Assembly: GCA_032358255.1 (NCBI GenBank)
Contig: JAULBX010004110.1
Coordinates: forward strand, 62,001 to 126,000
Length of the DNA stretch: 64,000 nucleotides
From: Heterotrichella gracilis
Taxonomy: Eukaryota > Sar > Xanthophyceae > Tribonematales > Xanthonemataceae
Reading direction: 5' to 3'
Part shown: positions 1 through 7,989 of the stretch, piece after piece
How positions within the stretch are numbered: the first letter of the stretch is position 1
Layout of the letters: every line of letters begins with the position of its first letter
Notes under the pieces: model-generated
What the model saw: the letters and a program-made list of their open reading frames with translations, nothing else
Databases searched by the model: none
What the model was told of the DNA's origin: nothing
Made by a program: the position numbers and the translations under genes

Positions 1-1801
1 ATTCATTGTGATAAACGTTGAAATTAAGAATAAGTGAAGAAAGAGTGGAAGTGGAAAAATTAAGTTCTGTCGTGGAAATAGTTTGTGGTATAAGAGTAGG
101 ATGTGTTTGCCAGTTAATGTAAGAATTTTCGTAAGCACCCGGCCTGCTAATGGCCTGACTATACATTAGTTTGAGTATATTTTTTGAGTTAATGGCATAA
201 ACCAGAGCAGCCCGTGGTATAACCAGTGTTTGATTATAGGTATAACTGTAGAGTGTGTCTTTGTATAGGCCCGATTCAAATTTGGTGTTTTTATATTGAT
301 AAGGGTCTTGTTTATCGGTGCGCAAACCGGCTAAAATTTTAAACTTTTGATTAAAGGCGTATTCTGCCTGTAAAAAAAATCCGTAGGTAAGGAGTGGGGT
401 ATTAAGCATCTCCTGACTCCTGTCAACCCCTAATTGCGGCACGTCTGTTAGATCGTAACCTTTGTAAAGATTGGAATAATTGCCACCGAGGGTTATGTCA
501 ATTTTATCTGTTGGTTTAATAAATAAAATGCCTTCGGCGTCCATCTTTTGAATCTCAAACCGATCATAGGCATAGGTAATGTTTGGCTGTACCAGCATTT
601 TCTCATAACGGTTGGTAATGAGATAATCTTGAAATGTTGTATTCACATCAAACGTGATATATTTGTTAAGTGATTTGCGATAACCCACTCTTCCACGAAG
701 AATATCATCCTTACGGGAAAGTTTGATGGTATCATAAACAGGCGCAAAAAACTGAATTAAATTGCGTTCACTTTCATCATAACTTAAATTGGCGTAAAAT
801 CCTTCGTGGTTCATGCTTATGTTAATGTAAGATGAATTTTGTTTGAAGTAATCTTTGGTTGTTCCATCCTTGATCCATACACCATCGTATCGTTGTACTG
901 AATCGAGAATTTCTTTGAACGGAACATCCCGACCATCGGTATGATAATAACCGGCAGAAAGATTGACCGTTGTTTTTTCGTTAGCAGAATTTACTTGCAG
1001 ATTACCTCTGTAGGTATTGTTTAAGCCATAAGCTGTATTAATGGATGATTTGGTCTTTTTCCCATCCTCATGTGTGATGATGTTGATAGCCCCAAAAAAA
1101 GCATCGTTTCCATATAATACTGCAACCGGACCACGCACGCATTCAATGCGTTCAATGGTTTCAACCTGAATATTCATAACATTCAAATCATTCCAGTTTA
1201 AATAAGGTGATTGTTGTTTAATGCCATTGATCAGAAAAATGATGTTGCGGTTATAAACATTTGAGAAGAACCCCCGCACACCGTAACCAGTGGTTCTATA
1301 ATCATCAATTTTATACATTCCTAAGGTGTTCGATAATATTTCGTTCAGTGATTGATAACCATAGGCTTCAATGTCGGCTCTTGTAATAACAATCACACTG
1401 GCAGGCACATCTGATACCTTCTGTTCCTGTTTTCCGGCAGTGGTCACTTTAATTTTGAGTAATTCTTCCACAGACAAATCGGCTAAATTAGATTCTGTTG
1501 TATATACATTTAATTCGTCTGAATTTACCAGTTTGGTCTCTAAGATGGAAAGGCCTTCAACCCCTGAAAGGATAATTGATTTTAAGGTATCCACCACATT
1601 TATGGAATATTCACCCAATTGATTGGTGATTGCTTTTTCTTTAGATCCCTGTATAATCACTTGCACTCCCGGAACCGGAGCATTTGTTTTGGAATTGATC
1701 ACCTTGCCATGCACCACTCGGGTTTGGGCCTGAAGTAAGTTGTTAGACCAGGCCAATAATAGTCCAAAGACAGTCAGTAATAATAGTTTAGTTGATTTCA
1801 T
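1..1801 (-). CDS. TonB-dependent outer-membrane receptor (partial, C-terminus beyond window)
   Basis: The frame is open from an ATG at 1801 down to the left edge, so about 600 residues are visible and the end of the barrel is missing. It starts with a signal peptide ending near LLQAQ. Next is a carboxypeptidase-regulatory-like beta-sandwich (about residues 27-105, with VHGKV, PVPGVQV and NQLGEYS). A plug domain follows (about 120-260), with VSDVPASVIVI, GYGVRGF, ERIECVRGP and a GNDAFFGAINI block. The rest is beta-barrel-like. Such receptors import a ligand with TonB energy. There is no SusD partner on the visible side and no plug residue names a substrate. A CAATTTTG element on the minus strand at 1900-1907 could be its promoter. 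Confident for family, open for ligand. Confidence 0.88.
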   Translation of the reverse strand, partial: MKSTKLLLLTVFGLLLAWSNNLLQAQTRVVHGKVINSKTNAPVPGVQVIIQGSKEKAITNQLGEYSINVVDTLKSIILSGVEGLSILETKLVNSDELNVYTTESNLADLSVEELLKIKVTTAGKQEQKVSDVPASVIVITRADIEAYGYQSLNEILSNTLGMYKIDDYRTTGYGVRGFFSNVYNRNIIFLINGIKQQSPYLNWNDLNVMNIQVETIERIECVRGPVAVLYGNDAFFGAINIITHEDGKKTKSSINTAYGLNNTYRGNLQVNSANEKTTVNLSAGYYHTDGRDVPFKEILDSVQRYDGVWIKDGTTKDYFKQNSSYINISMNHEGFYANLSYDESERNLIQFFAPVYDTIKLSRKDDILRGRVGYRKSLNKYITFDVNTTFQDYLITNRYEKMLVQPNITYAYDRFEIQKMDAEGILFIKPTDKIDITLGGNYSNLYKGYDLTDVPQLGVDRSQEMLNTPLLTYGFFLQAEYAFNQKFKILAGLRTDKQDPYQYKNTKFESGLYKDTLYSYTYNQTLVIPRAALVYAINSKNILKLMYSQAISRPGAYENSYINWQTHPTLIPQTISTTELNFSTSTLSSLILNFNVYHNE

Positions 1802-2503
1802 ATTACTTTGGATTTGACTTTTAATTGCTAAATAGATAATGTGTTTTTACTGTTGTTGTGCTTGGATAAATTATCACATTAAAGCACGCAATAAATGTAC
1901 AAAATTGATATTAAATTCTTCTTTAATTAAAACCATTTCTTCAAAAATCGGACCAGTCTATATGAAATGGAATTTGGCGAATAAGGTTAGGTATTGCCCA
2001 TCCATTTATATTTATAGATACTTGCCTAGGTAAAATGGGCCTTTTTTGGTTCAGAAAATCGTCTTACCTACAATTATATTTAAGCGCTAAAGTTTTAATA
2101 ATATTCGTTGAATGCCTTTATCAGTAAGCGATTCAGGATATTCAAAACAAGCTCTCTAGTTTTATTCCATTACTTCTAATTAAGGTGTTTCCCTTAGTTC
2201 TTTTAGATTTTACAATTAAACAATTCGCCTGATGATTATCGAATTTTGCATCGTGGATGTAAGTAAACTCCTGAAGAATGAAAAAAAGGATGAATACAAC
2301 ACAGGCTCAGAAATAAATAGAAATAATAGACATAATGACATTTGAATTAACACACTAGCGCACAAAACAAAGACAAGATGTTCAAATCAGTATTTTTCTC
2401 GAGGAGATAAAATAGTAAAGCTCAGAGTCGGCTTAGTGGCTCAAAAAAAATAAAAACAAAACAAAACAAATATATAATCTAAAAACAAAAAAAAACAAAA
2501 ACA
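1802..2503. other. Long intergenic region with promoter and subunit-gene leader
   Basis: These 700 bases separate the divergent receptor and subunit genes. Short frames in it look random. It holds a minus-strand -7-like element (1900-1907) for the receptor, the CCCTTAG promoter (2191-2248), and a leader of roughly 250 bases running to the ATG at 2504. The last 60 bases before that ATG are almost pure A with scattered C, an unstructured leader consistent with strong translation. A 12-codon frame starting at 2278 may be chance. Confidence 0.6.
2181..2248 (+). promoter_or_regulatory. CCCTTAG-type promoter of the major subunit gene
   Basis: CCCTTAG at 2191-2197 is followed after five bases by a second TTAG. 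The -7-like element GAATTTTG starts at 2241, exactly 50 bp after the first base of CCCTTAG, the spacing found at five other promoters here. It differs from TAnnTTTG only in its first base. Upstream, TAAGG at 2181 forms an imperfect inverted repeat with CCCTTA. Predicted transcription start is near 2252. Confidence 0.75.
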
Positions 2504-3262
2504 ATGAAAAAGTTAATCTTAACTGCCTCCATCTTCGCCGGTTTATTCGCAGCGAACACAACAAAAGCACAATTAGTAGACGAGAAAAACGTTACTATTA
2601 CTATGGATCTTCAACCAATTCTTCAATTGGATATGACCGGTCCTCAAAACATCGACTTCGTATTCGATCAAATTTCTGAATACGTAGGAGGAATCACTCA
2701 ATACGGAGTAACTCAATTAAAAGTAAATTCTACTGTGGGTTGGGACTTATACGCTGTAGGATTTGGTTCAAATGGTACAAACTGGGATCAACAAGTAGAA
2801 TACGGTTCTGGTACTTCATTAAACGCTTCTGGAACTTTACCTTGCAGCTTATTAGAACTTCGTCAAGATAAAGTTAACCCTTTCCCAGGAACTGCCACTA
2901 ACTTTGATGACTATAGCAGTGCTTTCATTACTTCTCCAGTTATTACCGGTGCTAGTAATATTTATGTATCTGCTACTCCATATGTAGCTCCTGCTGATGG
3001 TGAGAAATACATTGCTGGTGGTAACAACGCTGTAGCTACAGCTTTTGTACCGGGTGGATCTTATTTGGTAACTCAAGGTGGTAACGTAGGTGCTGGAAGT
3101 AACTACTGGTATACAATTGACTACCGTATTGTACCAGGTTTGCCAGCTGTATTCCCTAACGCTGCTACTAACGCTGGTGTTTCTAACGCTTTAGTTGCTC
3201 CTGCTTATGCTCAACCGGGTGTTTACACCATGAACGTAAAATACGTTTTAATCGAAAACTAA
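2504..3262 (+). CDS. Secreted fibre-subunit-like protein, probably abundant (candidate major pilin)
   Basis: The 252-residue product has a clear signal peptide (cut near TTKAQ, residue 22). The mature N-terminus alternates hydrophobic residues (NVTITMDLQPILQLDM), as a donor strand would. The domain ends in an aromatic beta-strand pattern, GVYTMNVKYVL, preceded by IDYRIVPG. The protein at 4229 has the same end pattern (VDYRIKPG, then GRYVMKIIYCL), so the two are homologues. Codon use favours AAC, TTC, ATC, GAC and GCT more than its neighbours do, the gene has its own strong promoter, and a strong terminator follows it. That fits a highly expressed structural protein. The pilin role is inferred from the downstream usher-like and chaperone-like genes; I do not recognise a named family. 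Confidence 0.75.
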   Translation: MKKLILTASIFAGLFAANTTKAQLVDEKNVTITMDLQPILQLDMTGPQNIDFVFDQISEYVGGITQYGVTQLKVNSTVGWDLYAVGFGSNGTNWDQQVEYGSGTSLNASGTLPCSLLELRQDKVNPFPGTATNFDDYSSAFITSPVITGASNIYVSATPYVAPADGEKYIAGGNNAVATAFVPGGSYLVTQGGNVGAGSNYWYTIDYRIVPGLPAVFPNAATNAGVSNALVAPAYAQPGVYTMNVKYVLIEN

Positions 3263-3272
3263 TACACATCTT

Positions 3273-3304
3273 AAAAGAGAGGGTTTATCCCTCTCTTTTT
3301 TTTT
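3273..3304 (+). terminator. Intrinsic terminator after the major subunit gene
   Basis: Perfect 11-bp arms (3273-3283 and 3289-3299, core GAGAGGG/CCCTCTC) with a five-base loop run into a long T tract. It lies about 10 bases after the stop codon and makes the subunit gene a single-gene transcript. Confidence 0.92.
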
Positions 3305-3370
3305 CTTAAGTATAGATCAAAAAAATTGCAAACAACATCAACAGAGTTTAAATCATCTAAATTCTAAATC

Positions 3371-3805
3371 ATGAAAAAAATCATCACACTTGCAGGTTTT
3401 ATTTGGATGAACAGCCAATTAATTGCCCAATCAACCTCCAATCCCGCTACAGCTAATTCCTGCAGCACCATTTTCTCCGAAAAACAAGAAGCTTTGATTT
3501 TTCGGGACAGTATTCATCCCAAATGTAATACATTGGTGATTGAAGATCTGAACCCTTTTACCACCGGAAGTTTTCCGGTTAAAACAATCTTAACTATGGG
3601 AAGTTATACCTTTAATAAAGGTACCAACCTTGAAATCCCCGAAGATTATCATGTTTACCTGGAAGATCAATTAACAGGTCAACTTTTTGATCTCAACTCT
3701 ACAAATGCTTATTCTTTTAAAGTGAGTCGTACCATCGCTGACCGCTTTATTCTATATATTGAAAAAACGAACTCCAAAGCGGCTAACAAAACGGCTAAAA
3801 GGTAA
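3371..3805 (+). CDS. Small secreted protein resembling a stand-alone T9SS cargo beta-domain
   Basis: The product has 144 residues with a signal peptide (cut near QLIAQ). The C-terminal half reads VYLEDQLTGQLFDL, then AYSFKVS, then DRFILYI. This resembles the beta-sandwich often found just before the sorting domain of T9SS cargo (pattern: ylEDk.tg...dL...ysF......RFvLhf). Here it is alone, with a Lys/Arg-rich tail and no sorting domain. It lies between the two subunit genes, after the first one's terminator and before the next promoter, with no clear promoter of its own. It may be an accessory or tip component of the same locus, but that rests on position only. Confidence 0.6.
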   Translation: MKKIITLAGFIWMNSQLIAQSTSNPATANSCSTIFSEKQEALIFRDSIHPKCNTLVIEDLNPFTTGSFPVKTILTMGSYTFNKGTNLEIPEDYHVYLEDQLTGQLFDLNSTNAYSFKVSRTIADRFILYIEKTNSKAANKTAKR

Positions 3806-3887
3806 TATACCTCTTGAAACCTTTTTTTGCGCAATTGTCAAATTGCCGTTGACCGTCCTCAACTACCGCCATGATCGTGGCATTTTA

Positions 3888-3988
3888 ACAAATAAACCCT
3901 TAATAGTTCCGTAAAATTATTAAGGGTTTTCCCTTAGATATTTTAGCCTTTTACCCACCGAAAATCAGTTACAGATTGGCTTATTTTG
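3888..3988 (+). promoter_or_regulatory. CCCTTAG-type promoter of the usher/chaperone operon
   Basis: CCCTTAG at 3931-3937 lies exactly 50 bp before TTATTTTG (3981-3988), a -7-like element with one mismatch to TAnnTTTG. The second TTAG follows after five bases. TAAGGG at 3921 makes a perfect inverted repeat with CCCTTA across TTTT. An extra CCCTTAA preceded by AAATAAA lies at 3897, 34 bp further upstream, so two tandem sites may exist. Predicted transcription start is about 3992, ten bases before an ATG. Confidence 0.78.
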
Positions 3989-4001
3989 TAGCGTAAAACT
4001 A

Positions 4002-4220
4002 ATGAACAATCAATCGTTAAATACTTTGTTTTCAGCTTTCCTGAGCCACACAAACGCTAGTCGTACCAGCGCTTACATGGGTTTTGCGATAGCTGATACT
4101 TTAGCGATCAGTTATTACAAGTGGCTTGCATTTGAGCGTCCATTTAAAGAAACACCGGTTTCAAAAGAGATGATTTCAATGGATATAAAAAAAGATCAAG
4201 TGAACAGTAAAATAGAATAG
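4002..4220 (+). CDS. Possible 72-aa protein at the head of the usher operon
   Basis: The ATG lies about ten bases after the predicted transcription start, and the stop codon overlaps the GTG of the next frame (4220), which suggests translational coupling. The product has no signal peptide, no motif I recognise, and mixed composition. It could be a real small protein or a leader reading frame that sets translation of the downstream subunit gene. It is kept because of promoter placement and overlap; the coding evidence itself is weak. Confidence 0.35.
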   Translation: MNNQSLNTLFSAFLSHTNASRTSAYMGFAIADTLAISYYKWLAFERPFKETPVSKEMISMDIKKDQVNSKIE

Positions 4221-4228
4221 TGAGCGCT

Positions 4229-4870
4229 ATGAAATTAATAGGGACCATAGTAATAATGCTGGCGGGTTTGTTCTCAAACAACCTGGCAGCCCAATGTCCC
4301 GGAATTTTGAACGGCGCCTCTAATTGTGATCCAAATGCCTCCCAGTTAATTATTGCGAATTCACCAAACATTGAGTTTAATTTCGATTCGTTTGGTAAGA
4401 TCAGCGGAGGAATGGAGTTGGACGGATCAAGTGTGATAAAGGTGAAAGCTAATAATAATGCGGGTCTGACCTGCAAATGGAATCTAATAATGTATGTATC
4501 AAATGATGGTGGAACAACACCACCTTCTGAATGGTCTACCTTAGTTAATTATGGCTCAAGCAGCACTGTAAACACTCCCGAACTTAACTTAATTGAAATA
4601 AGAGTCACTAATTTTTGCGGTACTCCAATCAATAATGGCGCCTGGCAAAGTTTCGCAGCCTTATCCGGTTCTTCCATCAATATTATTAACGATGTATTTA
4701 ACACCAATGTTTCAGGCTTATGCAATGGTACACAAACCAATACACAGGGAAGTTATTTAAGTAATTATGGTGAATACAGTTTTACGGTAGACTACCGAAT
4801 TAAACCGGGGTTTACAAATGAACCCGGCAGATATGTCATGAAGATCATCTATTGTTTATCAGAAATGTAA
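4229..4870 (+). CDS. Second secreted fibre-subunit-like protein (candidate minor pilin or adaptor)
   Basis: An in-frame GTG lies at 4220, but the ATG at 4229 directly begins a good signal peptide (KLIGTIVIMLAGLFSNN, cut near LAAQ), so I prefer it. The mature protein is about 190 residues and contains IEFNFDSFGKISGGM, comparable to IDFVFDQISEYVGGI in the 2504 protein. The shared C-terminal pattern is VDYRIKPG, then PGRYVMKIIYCL. Four cysteines are spread along the chain. The stop lies six bases before the ATG of the usher-like gene. It is homologous to the major subunit but cotranscribed with the export machinery, as expected for a minor subunit, tip or adaptor. Confidence 0.7.
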   Translation: MKLIGTIVIMLAGLFSNNLAAQCPGILNGASNCDPNASQLIIANSPNIEFNFDSFGKISGGMELDGSSVIKVKANNNAGLTCKWNLIMYVSNDGGTTPPSEWSTLVNYGSSSTVNTPELNLIEIRVTNFCGTPINNGAWQSFAALSGSSINIINDVFNTNVSGLCNGTQTNTQGSYLSNYGEYSFTVDYRIKPGFTNEPGRYVMKIIYCLSEM

Positions 4871-4875
4871 GAAGG

Positions 4876-7800
4876 ATGAAACTGACCTATTCATATAAAC
4901 AACATCTACCGGACGCGTTGCGTGTACTAATCATTGTATTGCTCTTTATGAGTATTTCTCTGAGTGCGCAAAACAGTTCTGCCCGAAAGAACATTACCTG
5001 CGTTTTTGATTCATCTCACGTGGAATATACTGAAATGGCAGTGATCAGTAATGTGTTAAAAATTAAAAATAATCAGAATAAAAATTATACCCTTCAAATC
5101 AACATCAGCACACCTTCCGGCTGGCGTACCTTAAACAATGCACAAAAAAAATATGCTTTGGCAGCAAATGATTCCATTTTTGTGCCGGTTCGTTTATTAA
5201 CCAGTAATAAGCGCACTAAGGGTGGCGCTAAATACAATGTGACTGCAATGGTCACCATCAAAGAGACTGGTCAGGTGATCAGTGCCAGTTTTTTTGCCGG
5301 CCGCCCAAAAATCTCAAAATTAAAAATGGATGTAATACCCGGCACAAAAGTCTATTTTCTCAACAACGAATCAAGCACCTCATTCAAAATTAAATTCTCC
5401 AATGAAGGCGATGAAGATCAAAGCATCTTGCTTTCAATGAACAAAATTGGAAAAGATTTTGCAGTAACAGATACCAATGGGCATTTTTTTCAAAAGAACT
5501 TTTTAGAAATGCCGGTTAAACCATTTTCAGATACCTTGGTCCCTTTCGGCGTTGTATTAGTAAAGGATCTTCCAAATCAAAAGCGGATAGATACCTATGG
5601 CTATCTTTATAATGCAGTAGAGGAGAAAAAACAGAACACTATTTTTTTCCGTGCCTCAGAACCCGGAAATAAAAGTAAAGGTGCAGTTGGTTCAGGTAGT
5701 AATGGCGATGTGGCAAAAATGGCCAGAAGCATTGATTTTATTAAACTTGGAAATACCACAAAAGTCAATCCTCGTAATAATAACACCATTCCCCTGAGTA
5801 TGCAGGCTAATTTCAACAATGTGATCAATAACCAACCGGTAATGAATTTAATTCTGAACGGGATGGCAGAGGTGAATGAAAAGGCCTTTATGAGTTATTT
5901 TTATCAAAATACATTCAATTACTATTTGCTTGATAAAGAAAAGTACAACAATGGCTTCTGGCAAGTGGGCTATTTTCATAATAAAGGCAGTGTTCAGGTT
6001 GGAACAGGAGTTCAACTTAATATGGCTCAGGTAAGAGGTGTCGGAAATCAAGGCAAAGGTATTGCCGGAACTTATAATTTGAACAGCAATCACAAACTGG
6101 GAGCATTTTTATCTGGAAAAGTGAACCAGTTGCAAAATTTTAAGGGAGTCAACTATGGTGCAGGTTATTCAGGAAGCTATCAGAAAATTCATTTTGGTGC
6201 AGGCTATACACATGCAACAATGAATACTAACTATAGTGCAGACATGATGAGTGCAGGTACAAATTTTTCCATCGGAAAATTTCAATCACTGAATCTTTCG
6301 GGTAGCTTCAATCGCTATGCGATAGGATTTGAGAAACAAAATGGTTTTAATGGCGCGGTGAATTATGGCGTAAGCTATTTAAAACAACATGTTGTTACGA
6401 ATGTCAGATTTCTTTATAACCAAATTCCAAATCTAGTTACTGGAGGTTCACTCACACGTCGGAATAAACCAATTGTAACGGTAGGTTTGACCAACAATGT
6501 TAAGATCAGTAAAAAAAATGCCTTGCAATTTGAACATTATTATACCAGTAATCCGGTGTTTGACTTTAATGCCAAGCAAAATCTGGATAATATTTACTTC
6601 AATAATTTTGTCAATCTCACTTCTTCGAAACGCAGAAAGGTTATATATACACCGGGCGTTTACGTGACCTATTCGGAGTATTTTAGACAAAAGTTAATCA
6701 GCGAAGGCTTGCAGTTAAACATGAATAGTTCGAATATTAATGAGAATTTCAGATTAGGAATAAATCTCAGAGGAGGATTTAATAAGTTAATGAATTATCC
6801 TGAACTCGGAACCTTTTTTACAGCCCAAGCCAGTTCTTTTTTATCGTTTCGAACCTGGAATTTTAATGTCAGATATTTTTATGGTCCGCAATCGCAAGCC
6901 AATATCATTCAAGCATTAACCGTTCAAAAGAAGTACAATCAAAATTTGTACACTACCCTGAGCCATCAGTATCAATTCAGGAATAAGCATTTTGTTGCCG
7001 AGAACAACTTTACCTATAATTATTTAAACATCAACCAGCGCCATACGGTTGGATTGTTCAGCCAACTTTTTTATTATACCAGCAATGGTTGGCGATTCAG
7101 TTTTAATATGAATTATAATTATACCATTGCCGAAAGTTTTAAATATTCGTATGATCCAAATATGGCGGGTGGTTACAATGTAGAAGCAAATTCTACAAAA
7201 CAAAAAGCAAAAAGTATTCAGTTCGGATTGGGAATAAAGAAAGATTTTTCGATACCGGTGCCTAAGCGTTTCTCAAAATCGTATTTTACGAATGCTGCAG
7301 TAAAAGCATTTTTAGACATTAATGGCAATCGGGTTTTTGACAAGGATGAAGCATTGTTAGAGAATGTTGTTATACAATTAAACGACTTTGAGGTGCAAAC
7401 AAATGAGAAAGGTGAAGCGACTTTTGAGAACATTGCTTTTGGAAAATACAAAATGAAAGCATTTTCATTGGAACAATTAGGCGCCTGGTTTCCGGTAGTG
7501 GATGATAGTCTTGAAATTAATAGTGGAGCTGAGCATTTTGTTCCTTTTTCAAAAGGTGTGCAGGTGTTGGGCAATGTGGAAGTTAATCGTGAAAAGTTCA
7601 GTGGGGCTATGAATCAGAACCTGGATGTGTCGCGCTTAAAAGTGTTTTTGTCTGATAGTACAGGTAAATCAATCACTACGGTGACAGACATGCAAGGCAA
7701 TTTTAGTTTTTATGTGCCAAATGGTAAATATGTATTAAAATTCGATGAACGCATGCTTGGAGAATCTTTTGAATTGATGCAAAATGATATTGAGCTCGAC

Positions 7801-7983
7801 CTCTCCGGAGGAATGGATAGTTATTACCATACTTTCTTTGTAGTAGAAAAAAGAAGAAAAGTGAAAACAAAAAAATTCGGAACCGATGGCAAAGTGGTTG
7901 AAACTACTGATGCGACGCCAGTCCCGGTTGAAGTAGAAAAGATCCCCGATGTAAAAACTAAAAAAGTAAAAACCAAGAAATAA
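4876..7983 (+). CDS. Usher-like outer-membrane beta-barrel protein
   Basis: The ATG at 4876 is preceded by AGAAGG and begins a signal peptide cut near LSAQ (residue 32); a TTG 24 bases upstream is less likely. About residues 35-250 form one or two immunoglobulin-like domains (SGWRTLNNAQKKYAL, then FKIKFSNEGDEDQSILLSM). About 290-790 is a long series of alternating aromatic and glycine strands typical of a large barrel. Residues about 795-960 carry two prealbumin-like plug folds: FLDINGNRVFDKDEALL (SdrB-like calcium-type motif), then VFLSDSTGKSITTVTDMQGN. A Lys-rich tail ends the 1035-aa protein. N-terminal Ig domains, barrel and C-terminal beta-sandwiches next to subunits and a PapD-like chaperone match the logic of a fimbrial usher. 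I see no sequence identity I would trust to proteobacterial ushers. Confidence 0.65.
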   Translation: MKLTYSYKQHLPDALRVLIIVLLFMSISLSAQNSSARKNITCVFDSSHVEYTEMAVISNVLKIKNNQNKNYTLQINISTPSGWRTLNNAQKKYALAANDSIFVPVRLLTSNKRTKGGAKYNVTAMVTIKETGQVISASFFAGRPKISKLKMDVIPGTKVYFLNNESSTSFKIKFSNEGDEDQSILLSMNKIGKDFAVTDTNGHFFQKNFLEMPVKPFSDTLVPFGVVLVKDLPNQKRIDTYGYLYNAVEEKKQNTIFFRASEPGNKSKGAVGSGSNGDVAKMARSIDFIKLGNTTKVNPRNNNTIPLSMQANFNNVINNQPVMNLILNGMAEVNEKAFMSYFYQNTFNYYLLDKEKYNNGFWQVGYFHNKGSVQVGTGVQLNMAQVRGVGNQGKGIAGTYNLNSNHKLGAFLSGKVNQLQNFKGVNYGAGYSGSYQKIHFGAGYTHATMNTNYSADMMSAGTNFSIGKFQSLNLSGSFNRYAIGFEKQNGFNGAVNYGVSYLKQHVVTNVRFLYNQIPNLVTGGSLTRRNKPIVTVGLTNNVKISKKNALQFEHYYTSNPVFDFNAKQNLDNIYFNNFVNLTSSKRRKVIYTPGVYVTYSEYFRQKLISEGLQLNMNSSNINENFRLGINLRGGFNKLMNYPELGTFFTAQASSFLSFRTWNFNVRYFYGPQSQANIIQALTVQKKYNQNLYTTLSHQYQFRNKHFVAENNFTYNYLNINQRHTVGLFSQLFYYTSNGWRFSFNMNYNYTIAESFKYSYDPNMAGGYNVEANSTKQKAKSIQFGLGIKKDFSIPVPKRFSKSYFTNAAVKAFLDINGNRVFDKDEALLENVVIQLNDFEVQTNEKGEATFENIAFGKYKMKAFSLEQLGAWFPVVDDSLEINSGAEHFVPFSKGVQVLGNVEVNREKFSGAMNQNLDVSRLKVFLSDSTGKSITTVTDMQGNFSFYVPNGKYVLKFDERMLGESFELMQNDIELDLSGGMDSYYHTFFVVEKRRKVKTKKFGTDGKVVETTDATPVPVEVEKIPDVKTKKVKTKK

Positions 7984-7989
7984 GTTAAA

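Noticed and set aside
1839-2033. 64-codon frame in the first intergenic region
   Set aside because: Random composition, overlaps the receptor promoter region, no start signals.
4876-7983. TonB-dependent receptor or generic OMP for the large barrel protein
   Set aside because: No plug-domain motifs; N-terminal Ig and C-terminal prealbumin-like domains plus chaperone and subunit neighbours fit an usher-like role better.
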